Below, piece by piece: positions 55,329 through 64,000 of a stretch of 64,000 nt of DNA. Both the position numbers and the translations under genes were made by a program. The stretch is from Oscillospiraceae bacterium. Its GTDB lineage: Bacteria > Bacillota > Clostridia > Oscillospirales > Oscillospiraceae. The DNA lies in the NCBI GenBank assembly GCA_030625685.1, contig DAOUQJ010000002.1, forward strand, positions 1-64,000, in the 5' to 3' direction. Every line of letters starts with the position of its first letter. Position 1 is the stretch's first letter. The notes beneath the pieces are model-generated. The model made no database searches and was not told where the DNA came from. It saw nothing but the letters and a program-made list of their open reading frames with translations.

Positions 55329-55835
55329 CTAATTTCTCCTTAAGGTATCCATGCCACAACAGCTTTCAATTTTCTTTCCTGTATTCTCTTCAATTTGATT
55401 GAGAACGGCTTCCAGCTCCAAAAATGCCCCTTGCAATTTTTCCAGATTTTCATCCTCCAAAACCGCAATCATCTCTGAGATGTGTTCATCCATTTCTAAC
55501 TTCATTTGTATGCATAGTGCCCTACCTTCCTCCGTCAAAACGAGCACCGTCTTTCTCTTATCCTTTTCTGCCAGAGTTTTTTTAATGAGCCCCTTTTGTG
55601 CAAGGTTGTCTGCGAGATAGGTAAATGAGCTCGTTTCCATATCCACCGCTTCGACGTAGTATTTCATTGGCATATTGGGATGATGAAATATCTCAAACAA
55701 CGTTTTCACTTCATTCTTTTTGATCTTAATGTCAGATTTCGGCTTAAACGAACCAAAAAAATACCGCATAAGTCGCGGTAGAAGCGTAATTGATTTGGCA
55801 ACTTCTTCTACCACTCCACTATTTTCTTTTCTCAT
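55329..55835 (-). CDS. MarR-family transcriptional regulator
   Basis: A 168-residue winged-helix protein. The DNA-binding part is NEVKTLFEIFHH...AVDMETSSFTYLADNLAQKGLI, with wing KTLAEKDKRKTVLVLTEEG. The C-terminal helix carries a CC pair (ESCCGMD) that could act in redox or metal sensing. AGGAGG lies 5 nt before ATG. The promoter upstream is flanked by two identical 12-bp palindromes, strongly suggesting autorepression together with the MATE gene. Confidence 0.9.
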   Translation of the reverse strand: MRKENSGVVEEVAKSITLLPRLMRYFFGSFKPKSDIKIKKNEVKTLFEIFHHPNMPMKYYVEAVDMETSSFTYLADNLAQKGLIKKTLAEKDKRKTVLVLTEEGRALCIQMKLEMDEHISEMIAVLEDENLEKLQGAFLELEAVLNQIEENTGKKIESCCGMDTLRRN

Positions 55836-55876
55836 AAGAGCCTCCTAGGTAACACTTAAATCTGAAACGCAACTAT

Positions 55877-55888
55877 TTCGAATTCGAA
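55877..55888 (-). promoter_or_regulatory. MarR operator, copy 1 (downstream of -10)
   Basis: The perfect palindrome TTCGAATTCGAA, within the longer repeat TATTTCGAATTCGAA (55874-55888). It sits about 10 bp downstream of the -10 box, where bound protein would block the transcription start. Confidence 0.75.
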
Positions 55889-55897
55889 CTATTTTGT

Positions 55898-55926
55898 ATA
55901 CTACACCCCAAAATGCAACATGTCAA
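55898..55926 (-). promoter_or_regulatory. Promoter of the MarR-MATE operon
   Basis: On the minus strand TTGACA (55926-55921) and TAGTAT (55903-55898) with a 17-bp spacer, a near-consensus sigma-A promoter. It is bracketed by two identical palindromic operators. Confidence 0.8.
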
Positions 55927-55933
55927 CAATTAT

Positions 55934-55945
55934 TTCGAATTCGAA
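55934..55945 (-). promoter_or_regulatory. MarR operator, copy 2 (upstream of -35)
   Basis: The same palindrome TTCGAATTCGAA as at 55877, with the identical TATTTCGAATTCGAA context (55931-55945). The centres are 57 bp apart. It lies 7 bp upstream of the -35 box. Confidence 0.75.
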
Positions 55946-56210
55946 GTAAATTGCTTTCGCATCACAACTCAAATGTTACCATATATTAAAACTCCAATTG
56001 CACCTATCCATCCAAAGACTTGAACTGCCCTGCATAAAATTTTCCAAACACGCAAATAAGTGAAAAGTAATGATAACATAAACTCTTATCTTTTTGAGCA
56101 ATGACTCAAACAAAGTGAAAAGTGTTTATAAAAATTTTATATTTTTTACTGTTAATGTTGTCCACATTCTTTTATGATAAGAGTACCCACGGAAAGGAGT
56201 AGAACCAAAC

Positions 56211-57623
56211 ATGACTATCAAAACACGCATTAGCATAACCAATATGCTCACTGTTCTTGCTTCTATGATATCTCTCTTGCTGATTGGATCTTTGTTGATG
56301 TCTGTGACAAGAAATCAATTTTATGACCGTAACAACGTTCGCCTCAACCCTCACACAAAACAAGTTGAAGCAGCACTCATGGACAATTTACCCATCAGTG
56401 ACTTAACAAACATACTATTCTCCTACGATTTTCGACTGGTCGTCTTTTATCAAGATAGCGTTGTCTTCTCTAATGCTAGCCCATTTCAAGAGCGCTTAAC
56501 CATGATGGGTCACTTAGACGAAATCGCACCAAACCGAACTGAATATCTACAGATAGACGGAATCACCATGGTGGCCATCAAAAAAGGCCAATCTATCTAC
56601 GTTGCAGCCAGCAAACCAGTGTTTCATCCATGGGGCTTAGAAGGCAAAACCAAATTCGAAGAATACTTTTGGAGGTTTATCTTTTTAAATGGCTTAGCTA
56701 TTGTCATCATTTTGCTAATCAACTATCACATAGCCAAGCGTCTCACCAATCGCATCATGAAGCCCGTCAACGCTCTGGCAGATGGCGCGCGTCGGGTTGC
56801 CACTGGTGATTTATCTTTACCTGTTGCCTATGATGGCAACGACGAAATGCGCCCTGTGGTGAGTGCATTTAATGAAATGCAAGAAAAGCTGTTAGAAGAA
56901 AAAGAAAAAAATACAGTATATGAAAAGGCAAAAACGGATTTGATTGCGGGCATTTCACACGATTTGCGCACCCCTCTCACCTCAGTCAAAGGATACATCA
57001 AAGGGTTGCAGGATGGTGTTGCCAATACACCTGAAAAGCAAGAGCGCTATTTGAATATCGCGTACCAAAAATCCTGTGATATGGACATGCTTCTTCAAAA
57101 ATTATTTGATTTATCTCAACTAGAAACAAACAATCTCCCTCTCCATAAATCATCACAAGATTTGGGTGACTTTCTCCGACAGTTTGCAAACAACATTGAA
57201 GAAGAACTGCAACAAAAAAATGTCACAGTAGAACTACACGAAAACACTACTACTTGCCCTGTCAATATTGACACAAGCCAATTTCTCCGCGTGCTTTCCA
57301 ATCTCACAAACAACGCACTCAGCCATGCAAAGCAAAGCCCTTTGACCCTTTCATTGACCGTCTGGTGCGACAACGCCAATGTTCATATGACGTTTGCAGA
57401 CAATGGAGTGGGTGTAGCAGAAGAAAATGTACCATTTCTATTTGATGAATTTTGGAAAGAAGATCAGGCACGCAGCAGCAAAAAAGGAACTGGCACGGGG
57501 CTTGGTTTATACATTGTCAAACACATTGTGGAATTACATGACGGCAGTATCGTAGCACGCAATGACAATGGTCTGTGTTTTGAAATCACCTTGCCTCGAA
57601 AGGAGAGCCAAGCGCATGAATAA
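56211..57623 (+). CDS. Sensor histidine kinase with HAMP domain
   Basis: A 470-residue kinase: membrane helix 1 (about 12-33), an outer sensor region of about 120 residues, membrane helix 2 (about 155-176), HAMP (to about 228), HisKA (H in ISHDLRTPLTSVKGY) and HATPase (NLTNNALSHA, DNGVGV, GTGTGLGLYIVKHI). AAAGGAG precedes ATG. It resembles kinases that control drug- or wall-stress ABC pumps. The response regulator starts inside its last codons. Confidence 0.93.
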   Translation: MTIKTRISITNMLTVLASMISLLLIGSLLMSVTRNQFYDRNNVRLNPHTKQVEAALMDNLPISDLTNILFSYDFRLVVFYQDSVVFSNASPFQERLTMMGHLDEIAPNRTEYLQIDGITMVAIKKGQSIYVAASKPVFHPWGLEGKTKFEEYFWRFIFLNGLAIVIILLINYHIAKRLTNRIMKPVNALADGARRVATGDLSLPVAYDGNDEMRPVVSAFNEMQEKLLEEKEKNTVYEKAKTDLIAGISHDLRTPLTSVKGYIKGLQDGVANTPEKQERYLNIAYQKSCDMDMLLQKLFDLSQLETNNLPLHKSSQDLGDFLRQFANNIEEELQQKNVTVELHENTTTCPVNIDTSQFLRVLSNLTNNALSHAKQSPLTLSLTVWCDNANVHMTFADNGVGVAEENVPFLFDEFWKEDQARSSKKGTGTGLGLYIVKHIVELHDGSIVARNDNGLCFEITLPRKESQAHE

Positions 57624-58326
57624 AATTCTAATCGTGGAAGATGACCTAGAAATCGCAATGCTCCAGCAAGATTATCTTGAAATTGCAGGCTTTTCTGTCG
57701 ATATTATCTCAGATGGATTGGAAGCGGAAGCAAAAATCCCCTCAGGGGACTGGAACCTCATCTTGCTAGATGTCATGCTTCCTGGCAAAAGTGGCTATGA
57801 CATTTGCCGCAAGATACGTGACACCATCTCTATCCCCATTTTAATGGTCACCGCCAGAGGAGAATCAATTGATAAAATTCGTGGTCTCGGTTTGGGAGCA
57901 AATGACTATATTGTAAAACCTTTTGACCCAGCAGAACTCGTTGCTCGTGTTAAATCACAATTGGCGCAATATAACCGCCTTGTTGGAGATGCCTCCCAAC
58001 AACAGCAGTACATAGCATCCGAAAAAATTGTCATCGACAATCTCACCATCTATCCAAAAAGTTGGAAAGCGTATAAAAATGGTGAAGAAATCAAATTCCC
58101 CAACAGGGAATTTGAACTGCTCACCTTCTTTGCAGAAAACCCCAATATCGTATTCTCCAAAGAACAACTATTTGAAAAAATATGGGGCTTTGATTACATC
58201 GGAAGCAGTGCCACTGTCACAGTGCATATTGGTCGCATTCGCGATAAAATCGAAGACGATCCACAAAACCCTGAAGTGATTGAAACCATCTGGGGTGCTG
58301 GCTATCGTCTCAATCGACTCAACTAA
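57616..58326 (+). CDS. OmpR-family response regulator
   Basis: A 236-residue regulator with receiver (ILIVEDDLEIA, LLDVMLPGKSG with the phosphoacceptor Asp, MVTARGE, KPFDPAELVARV) and a winged-helix DNA-binding domain (FPNREFELLTFFAENPN; SATVTVHIGRIRDKI). The ATG at 57616 overlaps the kinase stop, with AAAGGAG about 10 nt upstream. It probably controls the efflux genes and SLH gene that follow. Confidence 0.94.
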   Translation: MNKILIVEDDLEIAMLQQDYLEIAGFSVDIISDGLEAEAKIPSGDWNLILLDVMLPGKSGYDICRKIRDTISIPILMVTARGESIDKIRGLGLGANDYIVKPFDPAELVARVKSQLAQYNRLVGDASQQQQYIASEKIVIDNLTIYPKSWKAYKNGEEIKFPNREFELLTFFAENPNIVFSKEQLFEKIWGFDYIGSSATVTVHIGRIRDKIEDDPQNPEVIETIWGAGYRLNRLN

Positions 58327-58469
58327 CTGAATTTTATCATGTTCAATTAACTGCGTTTATAAATTGTTTAGCACTTTTGCTCTGTCCGTTTAGAATTTGA
58401 CGTTACACTATAATCAAATCAATTTGGCATCAGCCACAAAACGTCTGCTATTGGTACAGAAAGGACTAC

Positions 58470-60173
58470 ATGTTTATGAAATTTGCAGATTTATTAGAAT
58501 CCAGCACAGAAAAAAGCAAGGAGCTTCGAACACAGCTTACTGGTATCAAAAAGCCAGAAAACCGGAAACGCGTGATCGCCTCTGCAATACTGCTTGTCTT
58601 TCTTGGAGGGCTTTTTGGTTATCAGGCATTCGGCAAACAAGAGACAAACTCTGAAACAGAGCAAGAGTATACAACTGCCGAAGTCGTACGTCAAGATATT
58701 TCACAAAGCTTGACGGCAAGTGGCACACTGGAAGCTGCCAACGCCTATTCTGTCACCTCCTTAGTAGAAGGAGAAGTCATCACTGCCTTATTTGAAGAAG
58801 GCGATGTAGTTGAAAAAGACAGCATTCTTTATGAGCTTGATTCCTCTGATATGTCAAATAACTTAGAAAAGGCACAAATCACCATCAATCAAAATCAGCG
58901 TAATTATTCCAACGCCTTGGAAGACAAAGCAGATCTCACTATCACTGCTTGTGAGCGCGGTTTTGTCTATTCTCTAGATGTTGAAATAGGCGACGACATC
59001 ACAGCAGGTCAACCCCTTGCCAACATCAAAGACTCTTCCATCATGGAATTGACCGTTCCATTCCCATCAAACGACACCGAATTTTTCTATCTTGGACAAA
59101 GAGCGAGTGTGACCTTGGACGGTTCTTTTGAAACCTTAGATGCGACCATCAGCGAAATATCAGGTGTTGACACCATACTCATCGGAAACCAAATGATACG
59201 CATGGTTACTGTAGAAGTGATGAATCCAGGTGCTATCTCCACCAATCAAACTGCCACAGTTACCGTAATCGATGTGGGAAGCAGCGACAGTGGCACCTTC
59301 ACCTATCGCGCCGAAGAAGTCATCCAAGCCGAGGTTTCTGGCACAGTATCTGAAATTTTAGTAAGCGAAGGCGATTTTGTGACAGAAGGGCAACCCCTCT
59401 TAGTGCTCTCAAGCGACTCTATTGACGAAAAAGTGATAAGCGCACAAGAATCCTTACGCAATGCCCAGCTTTCCTACGAAAACACCAACGATCAATTGGA
59501 GAATTATCTCATTACCTCCCCCATCAGTGGAACAATCATCGACAAAAACTATGAAGTTGGCGAAACTACTGAATCGAACAAGGTGCTTGCCACCATTTAT
59601 GATCTTTCCTATTTAACCTTAACCTTGAATGTTGATGAACTCGATATTTTTGATGTATCTGTGGGGCAAACAGTCAACATCACCGCGGATGCAATTGAAG
59701 GTCGAAGTTTTGTGGGCCGAGTAACGAAAGTCAGCGTTGCAGGAGATGCCAGTAACGGTGCCACTACCTATCCTGTCACCATTCAAATTGATGAAAGCAA
59801 CGGTCTTCTTCCTGGCATGAATGTCGATGCTTCCATTTTGGTCAGCGAAGCCAGCGATGTACTTATTATCCCTTCTGCTGCACTCATGCGTGGCAATCGA
59901 GTGCTAATCACAAAAGACTCTCCCAGTGCGAAAAGTGCAATGGAATCAGTGGAAGCCCCAAATGGTTATGTCTATGTCTCTGTCACAACTGGCGTAAGCA
60001 ATGATGACACCATCGAAATCACTTCTGGTCTCACTGAGGGAGACGTTGTCGCATATACCAAAGCGGTTGCTTCTGTCCAAGAGCAAGAAATGCGCATGGG
60101 CATGATGGGTGGCATGGCAGGTGGTAATAGGCCACCTGGCAATCCTGGTGCTGGCGGAGGCAAACCCCAATGA
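58470..60173 (+). CDS. MacA/HlyD-family membrane fusion protein
   Basis: A 567-residue adaptor: short cytoplasmic N-terminus, one membrane helix (about 33-48), then barrel-sandwich (lipoyl-like) segments and coiled-coil hairpins (SVTSLVEGEVITALFEEGD; VISAQESLRNAQLSYENTND), and a C-terminal beta-barrel/membrane-proximal domain. It is longer than usual because a lipoyl-like half motif seems duplicated (near 80-105 and 290-315). It ends with a Met/Gly/Pro-rich tail. In Gram-positives these partner with MacB-like exporters, here the next two genes (4-bp overlap). Confidence 0.88.
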   Translation: MFMKFADLLESSTEKSKELRTQLTGIKKPENRKRVIASAILLVFLGGLFGYQAFGKQETNSETEQEYTTAEVVRQDISQSLTASGTLEAANAYSVTSLVEGEVITALFEEGDVVEKDSILYELDSSDMSNNLEKAQITINQNQRNYSNALEDKADLTITACERGFVYSLDVEIGDDITAGQPLANIKDSSIMELTVPFPSNDTEFFYLGQRASVTLDGSFETLDATISEISGVDTILIGNQMIRMVTVEVMNPGAISTNQTATVTVIDVGSSDSGTFTYRAEEVIQAEVSGTVSEILVSEGDFVTEGQPLLVLSSDSIDEKVISAQESLRNAQLSYENTNDQLENYLITSPISGTIIDKNYEVGETTESNKVLATIYDLSYLTLTLNVDELDIFDVSVGQTVNITADAIEGRSFVGRVTKVSVAGDASNGATTYPVTIQIDESNGLLPGMNVDASILVSEASDVLIIPSAALMRGNRVLITKDSPSAKSAMESVEAPNGYVYVSVTTGVSNDDTIEITSGLTEGDVVAYTKAVASVQEQEMRMGMMGGMAGGNRPPGNPGAGGGKPQ

Positions 60174-60922
60174 GTACACTAATTGAATTTCAAAATGTCT
60201 GTAAACTCTACCAAATGGGAGACACCACCATTGCCGCAGCCAATGAGATATCATTACAAATCAATCGTGGAGAATTTGTTGCAATTGTTGGTCAGTCTGG
60301 CTCTGGCAAATCCACCTTGATGAATATGATTGGTTGCTTGGATGTTCCAACCACTGGGAAATATCTTCTAGATGGACAAGATGTGGGACAAATGAGCAAA
60401 AATGAACTTGCCACTACCAGAAATCGCATGCTTGGCTTTATCTTTCAGCAGTATCATTTACTTCCTAAGCTTACAGTGTTGGAAAATGTGGAAATTCCAC
60501 TCATGTATGCAGGCATGAGCAAAGCAGAGCGCAGAAATTTGGCAGTCAAAGAACTCACACGCGTGGGTCTTCAAGACAAATTAGGCAATAAACCCAACCA
60601 ACTCTCTGGCGGACAACAACAACGCGTGTCCATTGCTCGTGCACTAGCTGGAGCGCCTGCGGTCATTCTGGCTGATGAACCCACTGGTGCGCTAGACTCT
60701 AAAACTGGTCGAGAAGTGCTAGAAATGCTACAAGACCTTCACAAAGCAGGCAACACTGTTGTACTTATTACACATGACAATGCCATTGCACTACAAGCGG
60801 ATAGAATCATTCGTTTGGAGGATGGCATCATCATATATGACGGACCATCCTCAGCACCTGAAGCTATCGTCCCATCACCTCTCGCCAAAGCAGAACAGGG
60901 GGTTCAAGATGCGCTTACTTGA
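60170..60922 (+). CDS. MacB-type ABC transporter ATPase
   Basis: A 250-residue ATPase with GQSGSGKST (Walker A), [18 protein letters not shown] (signature), [12 protein letters not shown] (Walker B and D-loop) and the switch His in ITHDNA. This matches the LolD/MacB/FtsE group with mechanotransmission permeases. It overlaps the adaptor gene by 4 bp and the permease gene by 14 bp, so all three are one translational unit. Confidence 0.94.
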   Translation: MSTLIEFQNVCKLYQMGDTTIAAANEISLQINRGEFVAIVGQSGSGKSTLMNMIGCLDVPTTGKYLLDGQDVGQMSKNELATTRNRMLGFIFQQYHLLPKLTVLENVEIPLMYAGMSKAERRNLAVKELTRVGLQDKLGNKPNQLSGGQQQRVSIARALAGAPAVILADEPTGALDSKTGREVLEMLQDLHKAGNTVVLITHDNAIALQADRIIRLEDGIIIYDGPSSAPEAIVPSPLAKAEQGVQDALT

Positions 60923-62102
60923 AACCTTTCAGTTATCCATGAAAAACATATTCGCCAATAAAGTCCGTACCTTTCTGACCATGCTTGGCATCATCATTGG
61001 CGTCACTGCAGTCATCATTATTGTCGGTCTTGGCGATGCGCTCAAACAATATGTGACCAGCAACTTTGCTGAAATGGGTACCAACACCCTCAATGTGAGT
61101 ATCTCGGGACGTGGCAGCACGCGTAGTGTTTCAGTAGATGAACTGTATGACTTCGTCCATGAAAATCCAGATTATCTAGACGCAGTCTCTCCCATTGTTT
61201 CACTCAGCAATGTGAAAATAGAGCGCGATAGCTTAGATGATACTTCCGCAAGTGGCGTTGGTGAAGACTACCTCAATATGAAAGGGTATTCCCTGCAAAT
61301 GGGTAGAGAGCTTCAATACAGCGATATTACAAACCGCAGCAAAATCTGTGTCATCGGAAACTACGTTAGCCAAACTTATTATAATGGCTCTGCCCTGGGC
61401 CAGACCATTCGGATAAATGGCACCCCCCTCACGATTGTGGGTGTGTTAGAGCAAATATCAGACGAAATGGAAGAAGGCGGCAGTGATGATGCCATCTTTA
61501 CTCCATACAGCACAGCTGCACAAATTTCAGGCACCAACACCTTCAATAGCTATCTCATGACCGTTGTGGATGAAAATGAGGCAACAACGAGCAAAAATCT
61601 GGTGGAAACCTATCTTTACGGCAATTTCGAAGATGAAGATGCCTATCGGGTCAACAGTATGAGTGAGCTACTCGACACTTTAACTGGCACCATCAATGTC
61701 ATGGTGAATGTCTTAGCCATCATCGCAGGAATATCACTCTTAGTGGGTGGCATTGGCATCATGAACATAATGCTCATTTCCGTTACAGAACGAACAAGAG
61801 AAATCGGCATTCGCAAAGCTCTTGGCGCAAAGGAACGCTTTATCATGCAACAATTTGTCATTGAGGCTTCCACCACCAGTGCATTGGGAGGCATTTTAGG
61901 AATCCTCCTTGGATATCTTTTATCATCTGTAGCAACGATTATCATCACCAATATGTTGGGAGAACCTTTGGCAATTTCACCTAGCGCTTCTGCAATTCTA
62001 ATTTCCTTTAGCATTTCGGTGGGCATTGGCATACTCTTCGGCTATCTTCCGGCAAAAAAAGCTTCTCAACTCAACCCCATCGATGCACTACGTTACGACT
62101 AA
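60909..62102 (+). CDS. MacB/FtsX-type ABC permease
   Basis: A 397-residue protein with one N-terminal helix (NKVRTFLTMLGIIIGVTAVIIIVGLG), a large outer MacB core domain (about 45-270) and three C-terminal helices with the FtsX motif (GIGIMNIMLISVTERTREIGIRKALGA). It exports peptides, drugs or lipids in this family. The ATG at 60909 has AGGGGG 6-7 nt upstream; earlier in-frame starts lie deep in the ATPase gene. Confidence 0.94.
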   Translation: MRLLETFQLSMKNIFANKVRTFLTMLGIIIGVTAVIIIVGLGDALKQYVTSNFAEMGTNTLNVSISGRGSTRSVSVDELYDFVHENPDYLDAVSPIVSLSNVKIERDSLDDTSASGVGEDYLNMKGYSLQMGRELQYSDITNRSKICVIGNYVSQTYYNGSALGQTIRINGTPLTIVGVLEQISDEMEEGGSDDAIFTPYSTAAQISGTNTFNSYLMTVVDENEATTSKNLVETYLYGNFEDEDAYRVNSMSELLDTLTGTINVMVNVLAIIAGISLLVGGIGIMNIMLISVTERTREIGIRKALGAKERFIMQQFVIEASTTSALGGILGILLGYLLSSVATIIITNMLGEPLAISPSASAILISFSISVGIGILFGYLPAKKASQLNPIDALRYD

Positions 62103-62120
62103 CATGGAGGAAAAATCACT

Positions 62121-64000
62121 ATGACAACAATACACCGCACGACAGCCCTGCTTTTAACTCTCACCCTACTATTCCCACTGTTTCACTTAGCGCCAACTAA
62201 AGCCGCAGAAAGCTCTTCCTTTGATGAATTAGAGGTCGTCAGAGCCCTCGGCATCCTAGAAGGCGATGAAAACGGCAACCTAAATCTCTATGCTTCCGTC
62301 ACCAGAGGTGAATTTGTCAAAATGATGGTAGCAGCATCCGAATATAAAGACTCCATCGGCAATGCCACAGGATCTTCCTTGTTCAAAGATGTCAAAAGCG
62401 ATTATTGGGGTTCTGAATACATTAAGGTTGCGGTCAATCATGGCTGGGTAGTTGGATATACTGACGGCACGTTTCGACCAAATAACACCATCACATTGGC
62501 AGAAGCCACCGCCTCCACGCTCAGACTACTCGGCTATGATTCCTCAACCTTAGCCGGCACATTTCCCTCTGCCCACTTAAACAAAGCAGAAAGCATTGGT
62601 TTGCTAGAAAACATCGATTCCAATCCTACAAAACGCATTACGAGAAACGACTGTGTCACTCTCTTTTATAATCTCATGATGGTGCAATCTTCCACAGGGA
62701 CGTATTATCTCAACTCACTAGAACCTACATTGCAACTCATTGACGCACAGGGAGAAATCAACTTAGTTGCTCTCATCAATGATGCAATAGAAGGCCCCAT
62801 TCTCGCCGCTTCCAACTGGCAGGCTCAACTCCCCTTCACAAGTGAAAACACCACCTATTACCGCAATGGAACACAAGTATCTTCCTATGTCATTTCCCCA
62901 AATGATGTTTTATACTACTCCAAATCCATGCGCACCGTGTGGGCATTTTCCCAAAAGGTATCTGGCACAATCACAAACCTTTCTCCTGATTCATCCAACC
63001 CAAATACTGTCACAGTAGCAGGACAAACATATGCCATTGGAACCTCCTCTGCAGCTTATGCACTTTCCAATATTGGCACATATCACGAAGGCAGTGTCGT
63101 CACCTTACTGCTCGGCCGCGATGGAACTGTCGCTTTTGTCGTAGGATCTGCCACTCTTTCTTCTGACACCATAGGTGTTGTTATAAATACTGATGATGCT
63201 ACGTTCACAGATAGCACAGGTCATGATTACACGGGAAATGCCATCACCCTACTTGGCCTTGATGGCGCCACCTATCTCTATCCCAATGAAGGCTCAACAA
63301 ACTATAAAAACGGCGATGTCGTCCGCGTCAGCGTTTCTGAAAATGGAACGGAAATTGATCGAATCAGTGGTGGTACCATCAGCGGTTCTGTCAATATGAC
63401 TGGCACTAACGTGGGTAATACAAGCTTTTCCAATGACGTACAAATCTTAGATGTCTATGATGGAAAAGGCAGAATCATTCCTACATCACGTCTGCAAGGC
63501 TCCTTAATTTCCAATGACGATGTGTACTATGTATCAAAAAACCCTTTAGGTGAAATTGATGTATTAATCTTGGATGATTTCACAGGTGATATACATGACT
63601 TTGCCCTCATCACTGCTATTGATGAAACAACAATCAAAAACAGTGACGGTAGCACATATAAGAGCTACACCTATACGTACAATATTGATGGCATCACAAA
63701 AACTTGGACTGATTCCGTTTCTCGCAATCTCAATCGCGAACCTGTGGAACTCTTGACCCAGGATGGAAGCATTCGTGCTATCCTAAGCCTATCCATTTTT
63801 GATATTGAAACAATTAGTGGCAACAATGCGTTAGATTCGAGTGGCGCAAGCCACACCCTTTCTGACGATGTCACCGTCTACCTCTATAATCACAATACAC
63901 AAAATTATTACGTAAGCAGTCTATCCCATATCACAGCGGGAGACTATCAGCTTGCTGGCTATTATGATAAGAACGCAGACGAAGGCGGTCGCATTCGCAT
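62121..64000 (+). CDS. S-layer homology (SLH) domain surface protein, partial
   Basis: The frame is open from ATG 62121 (GGAGG 10 nt upstream) to the window end, over 626 residues. A signal peptide (about 1-30, ending APTKAAE) is followed by three SLH repeats (about 36-75, 92-142 with YIKVAVNHGWVVGYTDGTFRP, 150-190), which bind pyruvylated wall polymer. The rest is Ser/Thr/Asp-rich and beta-repetitive, like S-layer ectodomains. It lies 18 bp after the permease gene, so it may share the two-component-controlled transcript. Confidence 0.88.
   Translation, partial: MTTIHRTTALLLTLTLLFPLFHLAPTKAAESSSFDELEVVRALGILEGDENGNLNLYASVTRGEFVKMMVAASEYKDSIGNATGSSLFKDVKSDYWGSEYIKVAVNHGWVVGYTDGTFRPNNTITLAEATASTLRLLGYDSSTLAGTFPSAHLNKAESIGLLENIDSNPTKRITRNDCVTLFYNLMMVQSSTGTYYLNSLEPTLQLIDAQGEINLVALINDAIEGPILAASNWQAQLPFTSENTTYYRNGTQVSSYVISPNDVLYYSKSMRTVWAFSQKVSGTITNLSPDSSNPNTVTVAGQTYAIGTSSAAYALSNIGTYHEGSVVTLLLGRDGTVAFVVGSATLSSDTIGVVINTDDATFTDSTGHDYTGNAITLLGLDGATYLYPNEGSTNYKNGDVVRVSVSENGTEIDRISGGTISGSVNMTGTNVGNTSFSNDVQILDVYDGKGRIIPTSRLQGSLISNDDVYYVSKNPLGEIDVLILDDFTGDIHDFALITAIDETTIKNSDGSTYKSYTYTYNIDGITKTWTDSVSRNLNREPVELLTQDGSIRAILSLSIFDIETISGNNALDSSGASHTLSDDVTVYLYNHNTQNYYVSSLSHITAGDYQLAGYYDKNADEGGRIR

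Overview
The window reads as chromosomal DNA of a low-to-moderate GC, single-membrane Bacillota, most likely class Clostridia. Signs of this are a LytR-CpsA-Psr wall protein, an S-layer (SLH) protein, a SAM-I riboswitch, AGGAGG-type ribosome binding sites with many TTG/GTG starts, a methionine synthase whose reactivation domain is a separate protein, and a DNA polymerase I with a degenerate proofreading domain. No phage, transposase, CRISPR array or rRNA was seen. There is one tRNA gene.

Layout. Positions 1-1,330 hold a small lipoprotein and a small membrane protein. From 12,600 down to 1,373 (minus strand) runs a housekeeping operon: ftsY-rph-rdgB-yhbY-nadD/yqeK fusion-LCP-rsfS-leuS-alaS-HIT. 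From 21,740 down to 12,807 (minus) is a methionine-cycle operon behind a SAM-I riboswitch: ahcY-metK-[glycosyltransferase-O-antigen ligase]-metF-reactivation protein-metH. At 22,042-24,550 (plus) are a catalytically dead rhomboid with a zinc-binding tail, cytidine deaminase and an M23 hydrolase. At 24,598-33,623 (minus) are ferritin, an ABC-2 exporter, putP, tRNA-Thr, a cluster of DnaA boxes, tsaD, rimI and polA.

The second half is accessory and regulatory. At 33,790-36,431 sit a membrane diguanylate cyclase and a SARP-type regulator that ends in a degenerate GGDEF domain with an RxxD I-site. At 37,148-47,846 are a 57-aa ORF, a radical SAM enzyme, an aminotransferase, an ATP-grasp enzyme, an amidase-like protein, a MarR-MATE pair, a DUF454 protein, an Asp/Glu racemase and an arsR-arsC-thioredoxin-CcdA set.

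The most striking locus is 48,374-53,640 (plus): an alpha-oxoamine synthase, a hybrid histidine kinase with a six-helix membrane sensor, and a receiver/HD-GYP phosphodiesterase. The order and architectures recall CqsA/CqsS of Vibrio and LqsA/LqsS of Legionella. I infer a candidate alpha-hydroxyketone-like signalling system in a Gram-positive, wired directly to c-di-GMP breakdown. A second MarR-MATE pair with duplicated 12-bp operators follows. The window ends with a two-component system, a MacAB-like efflux module and an SLH protein cut by the window edge.
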